A stretch of 64,000 nt of DNA, taken from contig NZ_CAKAKO010000002.1 in assembly GCF_916700565.1 (NCBI RefSeq), positions 124,001-188,000 on the forward strand. Reading direction: 5' to 3'. The notes below the pieces were generated by a model. It did not search any database. It had not been told where the DNA came from and saw only the letters and a program-made list of their open reading frames with translations. The position numbers and the translations under genes were made by a program. This DNA comes from Xenophilus sp. Marseille-Q4582 (lineage in GTDB: Bacteria > Pseudomonadota > Gammaproteobacteria > Burkholderiales > Burkholderiaceae_C). Below, piece after piece: positions 8,947 through 17,533 of the stretch. Within the stretch, counting starts at the first letter, position 1; every line of letters begins with the position of its first letter.

Positions 8947-10102
8947 CACTCGTGTACATCTCCAGGTCGACGAAATTGGAGCCGTTGTGGTTGCGCGCGC
9001 TGTACTCGACCGGGAAGCCGCCGAAGCTGGTGCGGCCGATGCTTTCCATGCCGGCGATGAAGCTGTCGCGCGTGAGCGCACGCCCGCCGCGCACCAGGCC
9101 TTCGACCATCACGCGGGCCACGATGTAGCCCTCCAGCGCGGTGTAGCTGTCGATCTTCTGGCCGAAGGCGGCGCGGTCCTGCTGGTAGTCGGCCACGATG
9201 GGCACGCGGATCGCCTTGGGCGGCGGCACGATGCTGGCCGTGACCAGGCCGGCCAGCTTGCCTTCCAGCCGCTTGGCCGAGCCGGCCGCGTCGGTGATGC
9301 CCACCGACAGCGTGTACAGCGGCGCGCCCGCGCCGCTGGCGCGGTAGTCGCGCATGAAGACCTCGACCTGGCGGCCGGCCATGAGCATGACCACGGCACC
9401 GGGTTTCAAGGTGATGAGCTCGGCCGCCTGCGCCTTGGCGTCTTCCGTCGCGATGGCCACCGGCAGCGCCTTCAGCACCTTTACCTTGTAGTCGGCGGCC
9501 AGTTCCTCGCAGGTGGCGAGGTTGGACTTGCCGAAGGGACTGTCCTGGTGCACCACCGCAATGGACTGGATGCCGATGGTCGACAGGTGGCTGATGATCT
9601 TGCGCAGCTCCAGGTCGTAGCCCGCGCGCACGTGGAACAGGTGGCGGTTGACCTTGGTGCGAAAGGACGTTGTGCCCACCAGCGGTGCGAACATGGGCAC
9701 GCCCGCCTTCTCGGCCAGCGGCATCGCCGCCGCCAGGTTGCCCGTGGCCACGTAGCCCACCAGCGCGAAGACCTTGTCCTCGTCGATCAGCTTCGCGGTG
9801 TTGGCCGCGGTCTTCGCGGGATCGTAGACATCGTCGTAGCTGACCAGCTCCAGGCGCCGGCCGTGCACGCCGCCGGCCTTGTTGACGCGCTCGAAGTACA
9901 GCTGGATGCCGGCCTGGTAGTCGACACCGAAGTCCTTGGCCGGCCCGCTGAACACGGCCGACTGGCCGAGGCGGATGGCCGCGTCGCTCACGCCCTGCGC
10001 CGCGGCCTGCCGGTGCAGCCCCAGCCCCGTGGCCAGCGCCGCGCCGGCCACCATCAGATCGCGTCTCCTCACTGCTTCCCGTCCGGTTCCATCCATCGCC
10101 AC
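8927..10102 (-). CDS. LIV-type ABC transporter substrate-binding protein (second copy)
   Basis: About 391 aa from a GTG at 10102, which has a GAGGGG ribosome site six bases upstream; an ATG at 10096 is the alternative. The N-terminus has a twin-arginine-like motif (RRRDLM) and an Ala-rich hydrophobic stretch ending QAAAQG, suggesting Tat export. The body is a type I periplasmic binding protein of the LivK class (IRLGQSAVFSGPAKDFG near the start of the mature protein). It is the second such protein in the island; the only permease in reach is LivHM at 12573-14564, so both probably feed that transporter. The ligand is probably a pyridine carboxylate or related compound, inferred from context only. 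Confidence 0.85.
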   Translation of the reverse strand: MAMDGTGREAVRRRDLMVAGAALATGLGLHRQAAAQGVSDAAIRLGQSAVFSGPAKDFGVDYQAGIQLYFERVNKAGGVHGRRLELVSYDDVYDPAKTAANTAKLIDEDKVFALVGYVATGNLAAAMPLAEKAGVPMFAPLVGTTSFRTKVNRHLFHVRAGYDLELRKIISHLSTIGIQSIAVVHQDSPFGKSNLATCEELAADYKVKVLKALPVAIATEDAKAQAAELITLKPGAVVMLMAGRQVEVFMRDYRASGAGAPLYTLSVGITDAAGSAKRLEGKLAGLVTASIVPPPKAIRVPIVADYQQDRAAFGQKIDSYTALEGYIVARVMVEGLVRGGRALTRDSFIAGMESIGRTSFGGFPVEYSARNHNGSNFVDLEMYTSDGQLRR

Positions 10103-10190
10103 TGAAAGCCCCTCGTGTGTTGGTTCTGACTTCTTGTTGTTCTGCTCTGGGCCGGAACGCCCGGCCCGCCCCGCCCCCTGAGGAATTCCG

Positions 10191-10922
10191 TCAACCCGCC
10201 GCGGCCGCGATGTCGCCCGACTGGATGCGCCGCACGCCCTGCGCGGCCATCTGCTTCCAGGCCGCGGCCAGCGAGCCGTTGAGGTCGATGGCGCGCGTGG
10301 CGTCCTCGATCACGTAGGCCTTGAAGCCGGCCTTGCGCGCGTCCAGCGCCGTCCAGGCGACGCAGAAGTCGGTGGCCAGGCCGGCCACGAACACGGTGTC
10401 GATGCCGCGCGCCTTCAGGTAGCCTGCCAGGCCGGTCACGGTCTTGCGGTCGGCCTCCTGGAAGGCCGAGTAGCTGTCCACGCCCTTGTTGAAACCCTTG
10501 CGGATGATCAGCTGCGCGGTGGGCAGCTGCAGGTCCTTGTGCAGGGCCGCATCGTCGGTGCCCTGCACGCAGTGGTCGGGCCACAGCACCTGGTCGCCAT
10601 AGTTCAGCCGGATGCTGGAAAAGGCCTTCTGCCCGCTGTGCGCGCTGGCGAAGGAGGCATGACCCGGCGTGTGCCAGTCCTGCGTGACCACGATGTTCTG
10701 GAACTTCGGCGCCAGCGCGTTGATGACGGGCACCACCTCGGCACCGCCCTTGACGGGCAGCGTGCCGCCCTCGACGAAGCAGTTCTGCACATCGACCACG
10801 ATGAGCGCCGCCTTGGCGCCTGGTTGGATGGGCGCGGCCGCCCACAGGGGCGCTGCGGCGCACCCCGCGCCCAGCGCGGCTGCAGCACCCAGGAAACGAC
10901 GACGAGAAGACAGAACGGTCAT
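10191..10922 (-). CDS. Tat-exported nicotinamidase-like isochorismatase-fold hydrolase
   Basis: A 243-aa protein starting MTVLSSRRRFLGAAAALG, a clear Tat signal (SRRRFLG) ending near LWAAA. The mature part has the nicotinamidase (PncA) layout: catalytic D44 in VVDVQN, K142 in IIRKGF and C187 in ATDFCV, with metal ligands D82, H84 and H88 in DWHTPGH. WPDHCVQGT is also a PncA-type motif. It should hydrolyse nicotinamide to nicotinate and ammonia, here in the periplasm; classical PncA is cytoplasmic. The ribosome site TGGAGG is well placed. It lies between livF and the second binding-protein gene, which fits supply of nicotinate to the importer. Confidence 0.85.
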   Translation of the reverse strand: MTVLSSRRRFLGAAAALGAGCAAAPLWAAAPIQPGAKAALIVVDVQNCFVEGGTLPVKGGAEVVPVINALAPKFQNIVVTQDWHTPGHASFASAHSGQKAFSSIRLNYGDQVLWPDHCVQGTDDAALHKDLQLPTAQLIIRKGFNKGVDSYSAFQEADRKTVTGLAGYLKARGIDTVFVAGLATDFCVAWTALDARKAGFKAYVIEDATRAIDLNGSLAAAWKQMAAQGVRRIQSGDIAAAAG

Positions 10923-11005
10923 GACAAGGCCCTCCAGTGAATGGAACGATGACGATGCACGGGGCGTGCCACGCAAACCGCCAGGCCGTGGCACGCCAGG
11001 GAGTG

Positions 11006-11755
11006 TCAGACCGAAAGGTAGGCGCGGCGCACGCCTTCGTTCGCGGCGAGTTCGGCCATGCTGCCCTCGAAGCGGATCTGGCCCTTCTCGAGCACGTAGG
11101 CGCGGTCGCTCACGAGTTCGGCGAAGTGCATGTTCTGTTCCGACAGCAGGATGGACACGCCCTGGGCCTTGAGCTCCAGGATCATGTGCGCCATCTGCTC
11201 GACGATCACGGGCGCCACGCCTTCGCTGGGCTCGTCCAGCAGCACCAGGTAGGGGTTGCCCATCAGCGTGCGCGCCACGGTCAGCATCTGCTGCTCGCCG
11301 CCGCTCATGCGGCCGCCCGGGCGGTTGGGCATCTCGCCCAGGTTGGGGAAGAGCTTGAACAGCTTCTCGGGCGTCCACTGCGGTGCCTCGCTGCCGTCGG
11401 CCCAGCGGCGCGCGGGCTGCCTGCCCACTTCGAGGTTCTCCATCACCGTGAGGTCGGTGAACACGCGCCGGTCCTCGGGCACGAAGCCCAGGCCCATCTT
11501 CGCGGCCTGGTGCGGCTCGGCGCGCGAGATGTCCTGGCCCAGAAAGTCGATCTGGCCGCGGCGCTTGGCCAGCATGCCGATCAGCGCCTTCAGCGTGGTG
11601 GACTTGCCGGCACCGTTGCGGCCCATCAGGGCCACCACCTCGCCGCGGCGCACTTCCAGACCCACGTCGTACAGGATCTGCGCGGCGCTGTACCAGGCGC
11701 ACAGGCTCTGCGCCTTCAGCAGGACGGGGCTGGCGGATGTCGTCGTGGCATTCAT
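11006..11755 (-). CDS. livF: LivF-type branched-chain ABC ATPase
   Basis: A 249-aa ATPase with Walker A GRNGAGKST, signature MSGGEQQ and Walker B YLVLLDEPSEGVAP, followed by LLSEQNMHFA, all typical of LivF. The start overlaps the livG stop by 4 bp (ATGA). It energises the HAAT-family importer with LivG and the LivHM permease. Its place in the nicotinate island suggests an aromatic acid or pyridine substrate rather than branched-chain amino acids, which is an inference. Confidence 0.9.
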   Translation of the reverse strand: MNATTTSASPVLLKAQSLCAWYSAAQILYDVGLEVRRGEVVALMGRNGAGKSTTLKALIGMLAKRRGQIDFLGQDISRAEPHQAAKMGLGFVPEDRRVFTDLTVMENLEVGRQPARRWADGSEAPQWTPEKLFKLFPNLGEMPNRPGGRMSGGEQQMLTVARTLMGNPYLVLLDEPSEGVAPVIVEQMAHMILELKAQGVSILLSEQNMHFAELVSDRAYVLEKGQIRFEGSMAELAANEGVRRAYLSV

Positions 11756-12576
11756 GCGTGGGCTCCCACCGCCGCGTTGACCTCGGCGGCCTCCTTGGCA
11801 ATCTTCTCGAAGGTCTTGCCGCTGCCGAAGTACACCTCCTGCACCTTCGGATGGTCGCGGATCTCGGCCGGCTTGCCTTCGGCGATGAGCCGGCCGCGGG
11901 CCAGCACGATGGAACGGTCGGCGTAGGCGAAGACCACGTCCATGCTGTGCTCGGTGAAGAGCACGGCCATGTTGCGGTCGATCACCAGCTGCTTGGTCAG
12001 GGCCATCAGCTCGTTGCGTTCCTTGGGCGCCATGCCGGCGGTGGGCTCGTCCATCAGCAGCAGCTTGGGGTCGTTGGCCATGGCGATGGCCAGCTCCACG
12101 CGCTTGACGTCGCCGTAGGCCAGTTCGCTGCAGGGGCGGTCGGCCTGCGCCTTCATGCCCACCTGGTCGAGCAGGGCCAGCGCCTTGTCGCGCTCGAAGT
12201 CGGCCGCGCGCCGCCACATCGAGAACAGCTTGTCGGCATGCGAGAGCAGTGCCATCTGCACGTTCTCCACCACCGTCAGCGAGGCAAAGGTCTCGGCGAT
12301 CTGGAAGGTGCGGCCCACGCCCAGGCGCCAGATGTCGCGCGGCGCCTTGCCGGTCAGCTCCACGCCGCCGAGGCGGATGGAGCCCTGGCTGGCCTTGAGC
12401 TGGCCGTTGACCATGTTGAAGGTGGTGGACTTGCCGGCGCCGTTGGGGCCGATGAAGGCCAGCAGTTCGCCGGCGTGCAGATCGAAGCTGATGCCGTCGA
12501 CGGCCTTCACGCCGCCGAAGGACTTGCCCAGGTCGCGCACCTGCAGCAGCACGTCGGAATGGGATGCGGGGCTCAT
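11752..12576 (-). CDS. livG: LivG-type branched-chain ABC ATPase
   Basis: A 274-aa ATPase starting MSPASHSDVLLQVRDLGKS. Walker A is GPNGAGKST, Walker B is LLLMDEPTAGMAPKE, and the LivG-typical TFNMVNGQLKASQGSI segment follows Walker A. The canonical signature LSGGQ is replaced by ELAYGDVKR, as is usual in LivG proteins. ATGA overlaps at both ends (with livHM upstream and livF downstream) show a tightly coupled transporter operon. Confidence 0.9.
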   Translation of the reverse strand: MSPASHSDVLLQVRDLGKSFGGVKAVDGISFDLHAGELLAFIGPNGAGKSTTFNMVNGQLKASQGSIRLGGVELTGKAPRDIWRLGVGRTFQIAETFASLTVVENVQMALLSHADKLFSMWRRAADFERDKALALLDQVGMKAQADRPCSELAYGDVKRVELAIAMANDPKLLLMDEPTAGMAPKERNELMALTKQLVIDRNMAVLFTEHSMDVVFAYADRSIVLARGRLIAEGKPAEIRDHPKVQEVYFGSGKTFEKIAKEAAEVNAAVGAHA

Positions 12577-14564
12577 GCGCGCACCTCCTTGGCGGTCATG
12601 GAGCCCGAACCGGCCGCCGGGGCGGGAGCTCCGGCGCCGGCCGCGAGGCCGTGGCCCGACGCCGCGGGCAGCGGCTCGGGCCGCCCGGGGCGCCAGCGGT
12701 CCACCACCTGCTTGACGAAGCCGGCGATGCCCTGCGGGAACAGCAGCACCAGCAGCAAGATGATGCCGCCCAGCATGGCGCGCCAGTAGTCGGTGGTGCG
12801 CGCCACGGTGTCGTGCAGCCAGGTGAAGGTGATGGCGCCCACCACCGGGCCGGCCAGCGTCTGGATGCCGCCCAGCAGCACCATCACCAGCCCGTCGATG
12901 GACTTGGTGACGTTCAGCGATTCGGGCGAGATGCTGCCCTTGGAGAAGGCGAACAGCGCGCCCGCCAGGCCGCCCACGGCGCCGGCGATGATGAAGGCCA
13001 CCCACTGCATGCGCTTGACGTGGATGCCGATGGCGTCGGCGCGCAGCACCGAGTCGCGGCCCGCGCGCAGCGCATAGCCGAAGGGCGAGAACAGCACGCG
13101 GCGCAGCCACCACACGCCCAGGCCCACCAGCACCAGCGTGAGCCAGTAGTACATGCGCTTGTCCGCAAAGGTGTCCGAGGGCCACACGCCGGTCAGGCCG
13201 TTGCTGCCGCCCGTGAAGGTGTCCCACTGGTAGGTGATGCCCCAGGTGATCTGCGCGAAGGCCAGCGTCAGCATGGCCAGGTACACGCCCGACAGCCGCA
13301 CCGCGAACCAGCCGAAGACGAAGGCCCCGGCCGCCGCGATCAGCGGCGCCACCACCAGGGCCAGCTCCATCGGCAGGCCGATGCTGCGCACCAGCAGCGC
13401 CGCGCCATAGGCGCCCAGGCCGAAGTAGGCCGCGTGGCCGAAGGAATGCAGCCCCGCCGGCCCCATGATGAAGTGCAGGCTGGTGGCGAACAGGGCCGCG
13501 ATCATCAGGTCGATCAGCAGCACCGTGGTGTACGACGAAGCCGAGGTCAGCAGCGGCGCCGCGGCCAGCGCCAGGGCCAGCGCGGCGGCGGCGGCCACGT
13601 ACAGGGTCGACGGCCGGCGCAGCGGCTCCTCGGGCATCCCGACGTAGCGGTTCGGCGCCTGGGCACGACCCATCAGGCCCCAGGGGCGCCACACCAGCAC
13701 GGCGGCCATGACCATCACGTCCACCATCAGCGTGAGCTTGGAAAACGAGACGCTGAGGCCGAAGACGTCGACCACGCCCAGCCAGATGCACAGCGCCTTG
13801 AGTTCGGCGATCAGCAGCGCGGCCACGTAGGCGCCGGGCAGCGACCCCAGCCCACCCACCACCACGACCACGAAGGCCGCGCCGATGGTGTGCATGTCCA
13901 TTTCCAGCGTGGCGGGCTCGCGCGGCAGCTGCAGCGCGCCGCCCAGGCCGGCCAGCAGGGCGCCCAGCGCGAACACGGCGGTGAAGAGCCAGGCCTGGTT
14001 GACGCCCAGCGCACTGACCATCTCGCGGTCCTGCGTGGCGGCGCGCACCAGCGTGCCGAAGCGCGTGCGTGTCAGCAGCAGCCACACGGCGCCCAGCACG
14101 ACGGGGCCGACGGCGATCAGGAACAGGTCATAGCTCGGGAACTGGCGGCCCAGGATCTCGACCGAGCCACGCAGGCCCGGCGCGCGCGGGCCCAGCAGCT
14201 CCTCGGGGCCCCAGATCCAGAGCGCGGCGTCCTTGATGACCAGCACCAGCGCGAAAGTGGCCAGCAGCTGGAAGAGTTCGGGCGCCTTGTAGATGCGGCG
14301 CAGCAGCAGCACCTCGACCAGCGCGCCCAGCACGCCTACGGCCACCGCAGCCAGTGCCAGCGAGGGCCAGAAGCCCAGCGTGTCGGCGAAGCGATCGGTG
14401 AGCGTGTAGGCGATGTAGATGCCCACCATGAAGAAGGAGCCGTGCGCGAAGTTGACGATGCGCGTGACGCCGAAGATCAGCGACAGCCCCGCTGCCACCA
14501 GGAACAGCGAAGAGGCGGAGGCCAGTCCATTGAGGAGCTGGACGATCAATCCCGAGAAACTCAT
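12573..14564 (-). CDS. LivH-LivM fused permease
   Basis: A 663-aa protein in which residues 1 to about 300 match LivH (RIVNFAHGSFFMVG, VVVVGGLGSLPGAYVA) and residues 320-630 match LivM (FGHAAYFGLGAYGAA, FAQITWGITYQWDTFTGGSNGLTG). Many membrane segments are present in both halves, and the Pro/Ala-rich tail is probably disordered. These permeases are usually two genes; here one polypeptide supplies the whole channel. No good ribosome site is visible ahead of the ATG. It is coupled to livG by a 4-bp overlap. Confidence 0.9.
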   Translation of the reverse strand: MSFSGLIVQLLNGLASASSLFLVAAGLSLIFGVTRIVNFAHGSFFMVGIYIAYTLTDRFADTLGFWPSLALAAVAVGVLGALVEVLLLRRIYKAPELFQLLATFALVLVIKDAALWIWGPEELLGPRAPGLRGSVEILGRQFPSYDLFLIAVGPVVLGAVWLLLTRTRFGTLVRAATQDREMVSALGVNQAWLFTAVFALGALLAGLGGALQLPREPATLEMDMHTIGAAFVVVVVGGLGSLPGAYVAALLIAELKALCIWLGVVDVFGLSVSFSKLTLMVDVMVMAAVLVWRPWGLMGRAQAPNRYVGMPEEPLRRPSTLYVAAAAALALALAAAPLLTSASSYTTVLLIDLMIAALFATSLHFIMGPAGLHSFGHAAYFGLGAYGAALLVRSIGLPMELALVVAPLIAAAGAFVFGWFAVRLSGVYLAMLTLAFAQITWGITYQWDTFTGGSNGLTGVWPSDTFADKRMYYWLTLVLVGLGVWWLRRVLFSPFGYALRAGRDSVLRADAIGIHVKRMQWVAFIIAGAVGGLAGALFAFSKGSISPESLNVTKSIDGLVMVLLGGIQTLAGPVVGAITFTWLHDTVARTTDYWRAMLGGIILLLVLLFPQGIAGFVKQVVDRWRPGRPEPLPAASGHGLAAGAGAPAPAAGSGSMTAKEVRA

Positions 14565-14690
14565 GGCGGTCTATCGTGGTCGGTGCGGAACGGCGTGGGG
14601 GCCGGCGAGGCGGGCCGAGGCCCGGTGGTCACGGCGCCTGGACGCCTGGCAGCTCGAAGCGCCTGCGGCCCTGCATGCGCAAGCTGGCGA

Positions 14691-14801
14691 GCGAAGCGAA
14701 GTCCTCAGGGCACCCGAGGAACCGGCTCCGCCGGGCCTCTGGGTGCACCCCCCTCCCGCCGAAGGCGAGAGAGGGGGAGCCGCGAAGCGGCCTGGGGGGT
14801 G
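14691..14801 (-). repeat. 3'-end GC hairpin repeat, copy A
   Basis: Read in gene sense it starts directly after the stop of the binding-protein gene: a run of C, a hairpin with a CTTCG-type loop (GGCCGCTTCGCGGC), CCCCC pairing with a later GGGGG, then a distal module (CCGGCGGAGCCGG, ending near CCTGAGGACTT). The distal module is shared with the copies at 52504 and 59113. The remaining bases between this and livHM (14565-14690) show nothing I can name. Confidence 0.6.
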
Positions 14802-16013
14802 TCAGTCTTCGGTTCTCGACTTCTTGATGGCGTCGGCCGTGGGCTGGAAGCGCGGGTCGGCGCCGTCCAGGTAGGTGTAGTTCACCATCACGCCCTTGCC
14901 GCCCTCGTTCTTGGTGCGGCCCACGTAGGCGCCCATGGTGGACTGGTGGTCGGACGCGCGGTAGCTGATCTTGCCGAAGGGCGACATCAGCTCCAGGCCG
15001 CGGAAGGCGGCGATCAGCTTCTCGGTGTCGGTGCTGCCGGCCTTGGCGATGCCGGCGGCGGCCGAGTGGATCATGCTGTAGCCCACCACCGAGCCCAGGC
15101 GCGGGTAGTCCTTGAACTTGGCCTGGTAGGCCTTCACCCAGGCGTCATGCTCGGGCGTCTTGATCGAGTACCAGGGGTAGCCGGTCACGATCCAGCCATC
15201 GGGCGCCTCGTCCTTCAGCGGGTCCAGGTACTCGGGCTCGCCGGTCAGCACGCTGACCACCTCACGGCCCTTGAACAGGCCGCGCGTGTTGCCTTCGCGC
15301 ACGAACTTCGACAGGTCGGCCGCGAACAGCACGTTGAAGATCGCGTCGGGCTTGGCATCGGCCAGCGCCTGCACCACGCTGCCGGCATCGACCTTGCCCA
15401 GCGGCGTGGCCTGCTCGGCGACGAATTCCACGTCGGGCTGCGCGGCCTTGAGCAGCTGCTTGAAGGCGGCCGAGGCCGACTGGCCGTACTCGTAGTTGGG
15501 ATAGACGATGGCCCAGCGCTTCTTGTTGAGCTTGGCCGCCTCGGGCACCAGCATGGCGGCCTGCATGTAGGTGCCCGGGCGCAGGCGGAAGGTGTAGCGG
15601 TTGCCGCCCTGCCAGGTCATCTTGTCGGTCAGCGGCTCGCCGGCCAGGTAGAAGAACTTCTTCTGCTTGGCGAAGTCGGCCAGCGCCAGGCCGGTGTTGG
15701 ACAGGAAGGCGCCGGTCAGGATCTCGACCTTCTCGCGCGAGACCAGCTCTTCGGCCATGCGCACGGTGTCGCCGGGGTTGCCGTTGTCGTCGCGCGTGAT
15801 CAGCTCGATCTTGCGGCCGTTGACGCCGCCCTTGGCGTTGATCTCCTCGACGGCCAGCTCCATGCCCTTCTTGTAGGGCTCGAGGAAGGCGGGCTGGGCC
15901 TTGTAGCTGTTGATCTCGCCGATCTTGAGCACGCCCTGGGCATGGGCAGGCACCAGCGTGGCGCTGAGGGCGGCCAGGGACAGGGCGCTGAGAGCGAAGG
16001 ACAGGGATTTCAT
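14802..16013 (-). CDS. LIV-type ABC transporter substrate-binding protein (first copy)
   Basis: A 403-aa protein starting MKSLSFALSALSLAALS, with a Sec signal peptide cleaved near AHAQG. The fold is a type I periplasmic binding protein (VLKIGEINSYKAQPAFLEPYKKGMEL at the mature start). A strong AAGGAG ribosome site lies upstream. It precedes the LivHM permease and ATPase genes on the same strand and is the obvious primary receptor. The ligand is not visible in sequence; nicotinate or 6-hydroxynicotinate is inferred from the surrounding catabolic genes. Confidence 0.88.
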   Translation of the reverse strand: MKSLSFALSALSLAALSATLVPAHAQGVLKIGEINSYKAQPAFLEPYKKGMELAVEEINAKGGVNGRKIELITRDDNGNPGDTVRMAEELVSREKVEILTGAFLSNTGLALADFAKQKKFFYLAGEPLTDKMTWQGGNRYTFRLRPGTYMQAAMLVPEAAKLNKKRWAIVYPNYEYGQSASAAFKQLLKAAQPDVEFVAEQATPLGKVDAGSVVQALADAKPDAIFNVLFAADLSKFVREGNTRGLFKGREVVSVLTGEPEYLDPLKDEAPDGWIVTGYPWYSIKTPEHDAWVKAYQAKFKDYPRLGSVVGYSMIHSAAAGIAKAGSTDTEKLIAAFRGLELMSPFGKISYRASDHQSTMGAYVGRTKNEGGKGVMVNYTYLDGADPRFQPTADAIKKSRTED

Positions 16014-16080
16014 GCGAAGACTCCTTGGATAGAGGGGGTCATGGGTGAATGGCAGCAAGAACGTTGTGGCTCAGGGCTCC

Positions 16081-16164
16081 CGTGGAGCGGGCTCTGCCCG
16101 GCCACCGGGAGCGCCCCCATCGCGAAGCAGAGGGGGGAGCGGCGAAGCCGCTTGGGGGGTGTTT
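16081..16164 (-). repeat. 3'-end GC hairpin repeat, copy B
   Basis: It begins right after the stop of the second AA_synth gene. In gene sense it shows AACACCCCCC, a hairpin AGCGGCTTCGCCGCT, then CCCCCC pairing with a later GGGGG. It shares the proximal module with copies A, C and D. Confidence 0.6.
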
Positions 16165-16749
16165 TCATCTCAACCCGTCCTTGCCCTCGATCTCGGACAC
16201 CTGCAGGCCGCCGATGCGCGGCAGCGGGCGGCCGCTGTCGGTCACGGCCACCGCGACCACGATCTCGCCGGCGCGCGGCGCGTCGCTCACACGGGCCTCG
16301 ACGGCGTCGAAATGGCTGCGCACGAACGCCGCATCCTTGTGGCCCAGGGGCACATCGATGGCGGTGCCCAGCGTGCCCCGCTTCTTGGCCGAGGGCACCA
16401 GCGCGGCGCCCTTCTCGACGGCCTGGCGCAGCGGCGCGCCCAGCTTGGGATGCAGGATGGCGGCGGCATGCTCCAGCTCGCCGCCCTCGCCAACGATCGC
16501 GGCCTTGCCATAGCTCTGCGCCTGGCCCGGCGCGATGCCCAGCGCCTTCACGGCCTTCTGGCCGAGCAGCGCGCCCAGTTCCTCGCCGATGGCGATCAGT
16601 TCGTCGAGGTTCTCGCTGTAGCGGCCCGCATAGGGGTTGGCGATCACGGCGATGGCCACGGCGCGGCGCGTGGGCGGGTCGATGGCCTGGCCCTGCTCCT
16701 GGCGGGTTTCGTCCACCTGGATCACGAGCTTGCGGATGTCTGCGGGCAT
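16165..16749 (-). CDS. AA_synth (DUF1185) family protein, copy 2
   Basis: A 194-aa protein starting MPADIRKLVIQVDETRQEQG. It shares motifs with its neighbour at 16786: VIANPYAGRYSENL, YGKAAIVGEGGELEHAA, DVPLGHKDAAFVRSHFDAVEARV and the C-terminal KDGLR. These are marks of the AA_synth family (PF06684), whose name is historical and whose reaction is, to my knowledge, not established. An AAGGA ribosome site is present. It is placed between the upstream copy and the transporter genes, so a role in ring catabolism is possible. Confidence 0.8.
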   Translation of the reverse strand: MPADIRKLVIQVDETRQEQGQAIDPPTRRAVAIAVIANPYAGRYSENLDELIAIGEELGALLGQKAVKALGIAPGQAQSYGKAAIVGEGGELEHAAAILHPKLGAPLRQAVEKGAALVPSAKKRGTLGTAIDVPLGHKDAAFVRSHFDAVEARVSDAPRAGEIVVAVAVTDSGRPLPRIGGLQVSEIEGKDGLR

Positions 16750-16785
16750 GGAGGATCCTTCTTTCTTGCTTGTGCGGGCGGCGCT

Positions 16786-17439
16786 TCAGCGCAGGCCATC
16801 CCATTTGCTGATGTCTTCGGCCCGCAGGCCGCCCACGCGCGCATGCACGCGGTAGCCGGTGCTCATGGCCAGGATGAAGACGATTTCGTCGGCGGCCGGC
16901 GCGCCGGGCACACGCACCTCGATGGCGTCGAACTGGCCGCGCACGTAGCTGGCGTTGATGTTGGTCAGCGGCACATCGAGCGCGGCGCCGGGCGGCCCGA
17001 CCTTCTTGGTCGAGGGCACGATGGACAGCGCGTTGCCGGGCTGGCCGCTTTTCTCTTCCGCCTTGCCGGCCGTGTAGGCCGCGCGGTCGCCCTTCCAGCC
17101 GAGCAGCTCGCGCATCGCGTAGCCGCCGGGCACGTGCCACAGCGCGCCGTGCTCCAGTTCGCCGGCCGCGCCGACGATGGCGCCCTTGCCGTAGGTGGCG
17201 ATCTGTTCCGTGGACACGTCCATGGCCGCGAGCAGCCGATGCGCCATGTCCACGCCCACGGGGTCGAGCTGGCCCATCATCGGCAGGATGTCGGGCTCGT
17301 AGCGGCCGGCGTAGGGGTTGGTCAACACCGCCCCGATGGCGCCCCGCACCAGCGGCGCGCCGGCACGCGGGCCGAACTCGTGGTGGATGTGTTCCACGTG
17401 GGTGAACACGCGGCGCACGTCGATCAGCGACGCGCTCAT
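16786..17439 (-). CDS. AA_synth (DUF1185) family protein, copy 1
   Basis: A 217-aa protein starting MSASLIDVRRVFTHVEH; an upstream in-frame extension lacks coding character. Shared family motifs are LTNPYAGRYEPDI, YGKGAIVGAAGELEHGA, DVPLTNINASYVRGQFDAIEVRV and KWDGLR. It is clearly paralogous to copy 2 but longer in the middle. Two divergent copies side by side suggest a heteromeric enzyme or two successive steps. The function is unknown; the position beside 6-hydroxynicotinate reductase points to processing of a cyclic amide or its product, as a hypothesis only. Confidence 0.8.
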   Translation of the reverse strand: MSASLIDVRRVFTHVEHIHHEFGPRAGAPLVRGAIGAVLTNPYAGRYEPDILPMMGQLDPVGVDMAHRLLAAMDVSTEQIATYGKGAIVGAAGELEHGALWHVPGGYAMRELLGWKGDRAAYTAGKAEEKSGQPGNALSIVPSTKKVGPPGAALDVPLTNINASYVRGQFDAIEVRVPGAPAADEIVFILAMSTGYRVHARVGGLRAEDISKWDGLR

Positions 17440-17533
17440 CGCGGTGCGCCTCGGCGGACGCGCATGCACCGCGAAGCGGCGTCGTGCGCAGAGGATGGAT
17501 GCGGGAACAACTTCATCATGAATCTGCCACTCG

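Noticed and set aside
12564-16811. 1415-codon plus-strand open frame antisense to the transporter genes
   Set aside because: It is an artefact of very high GC; its composition is His/Gln/Arg-rich and the minus strand encodes clear transporter proteins.
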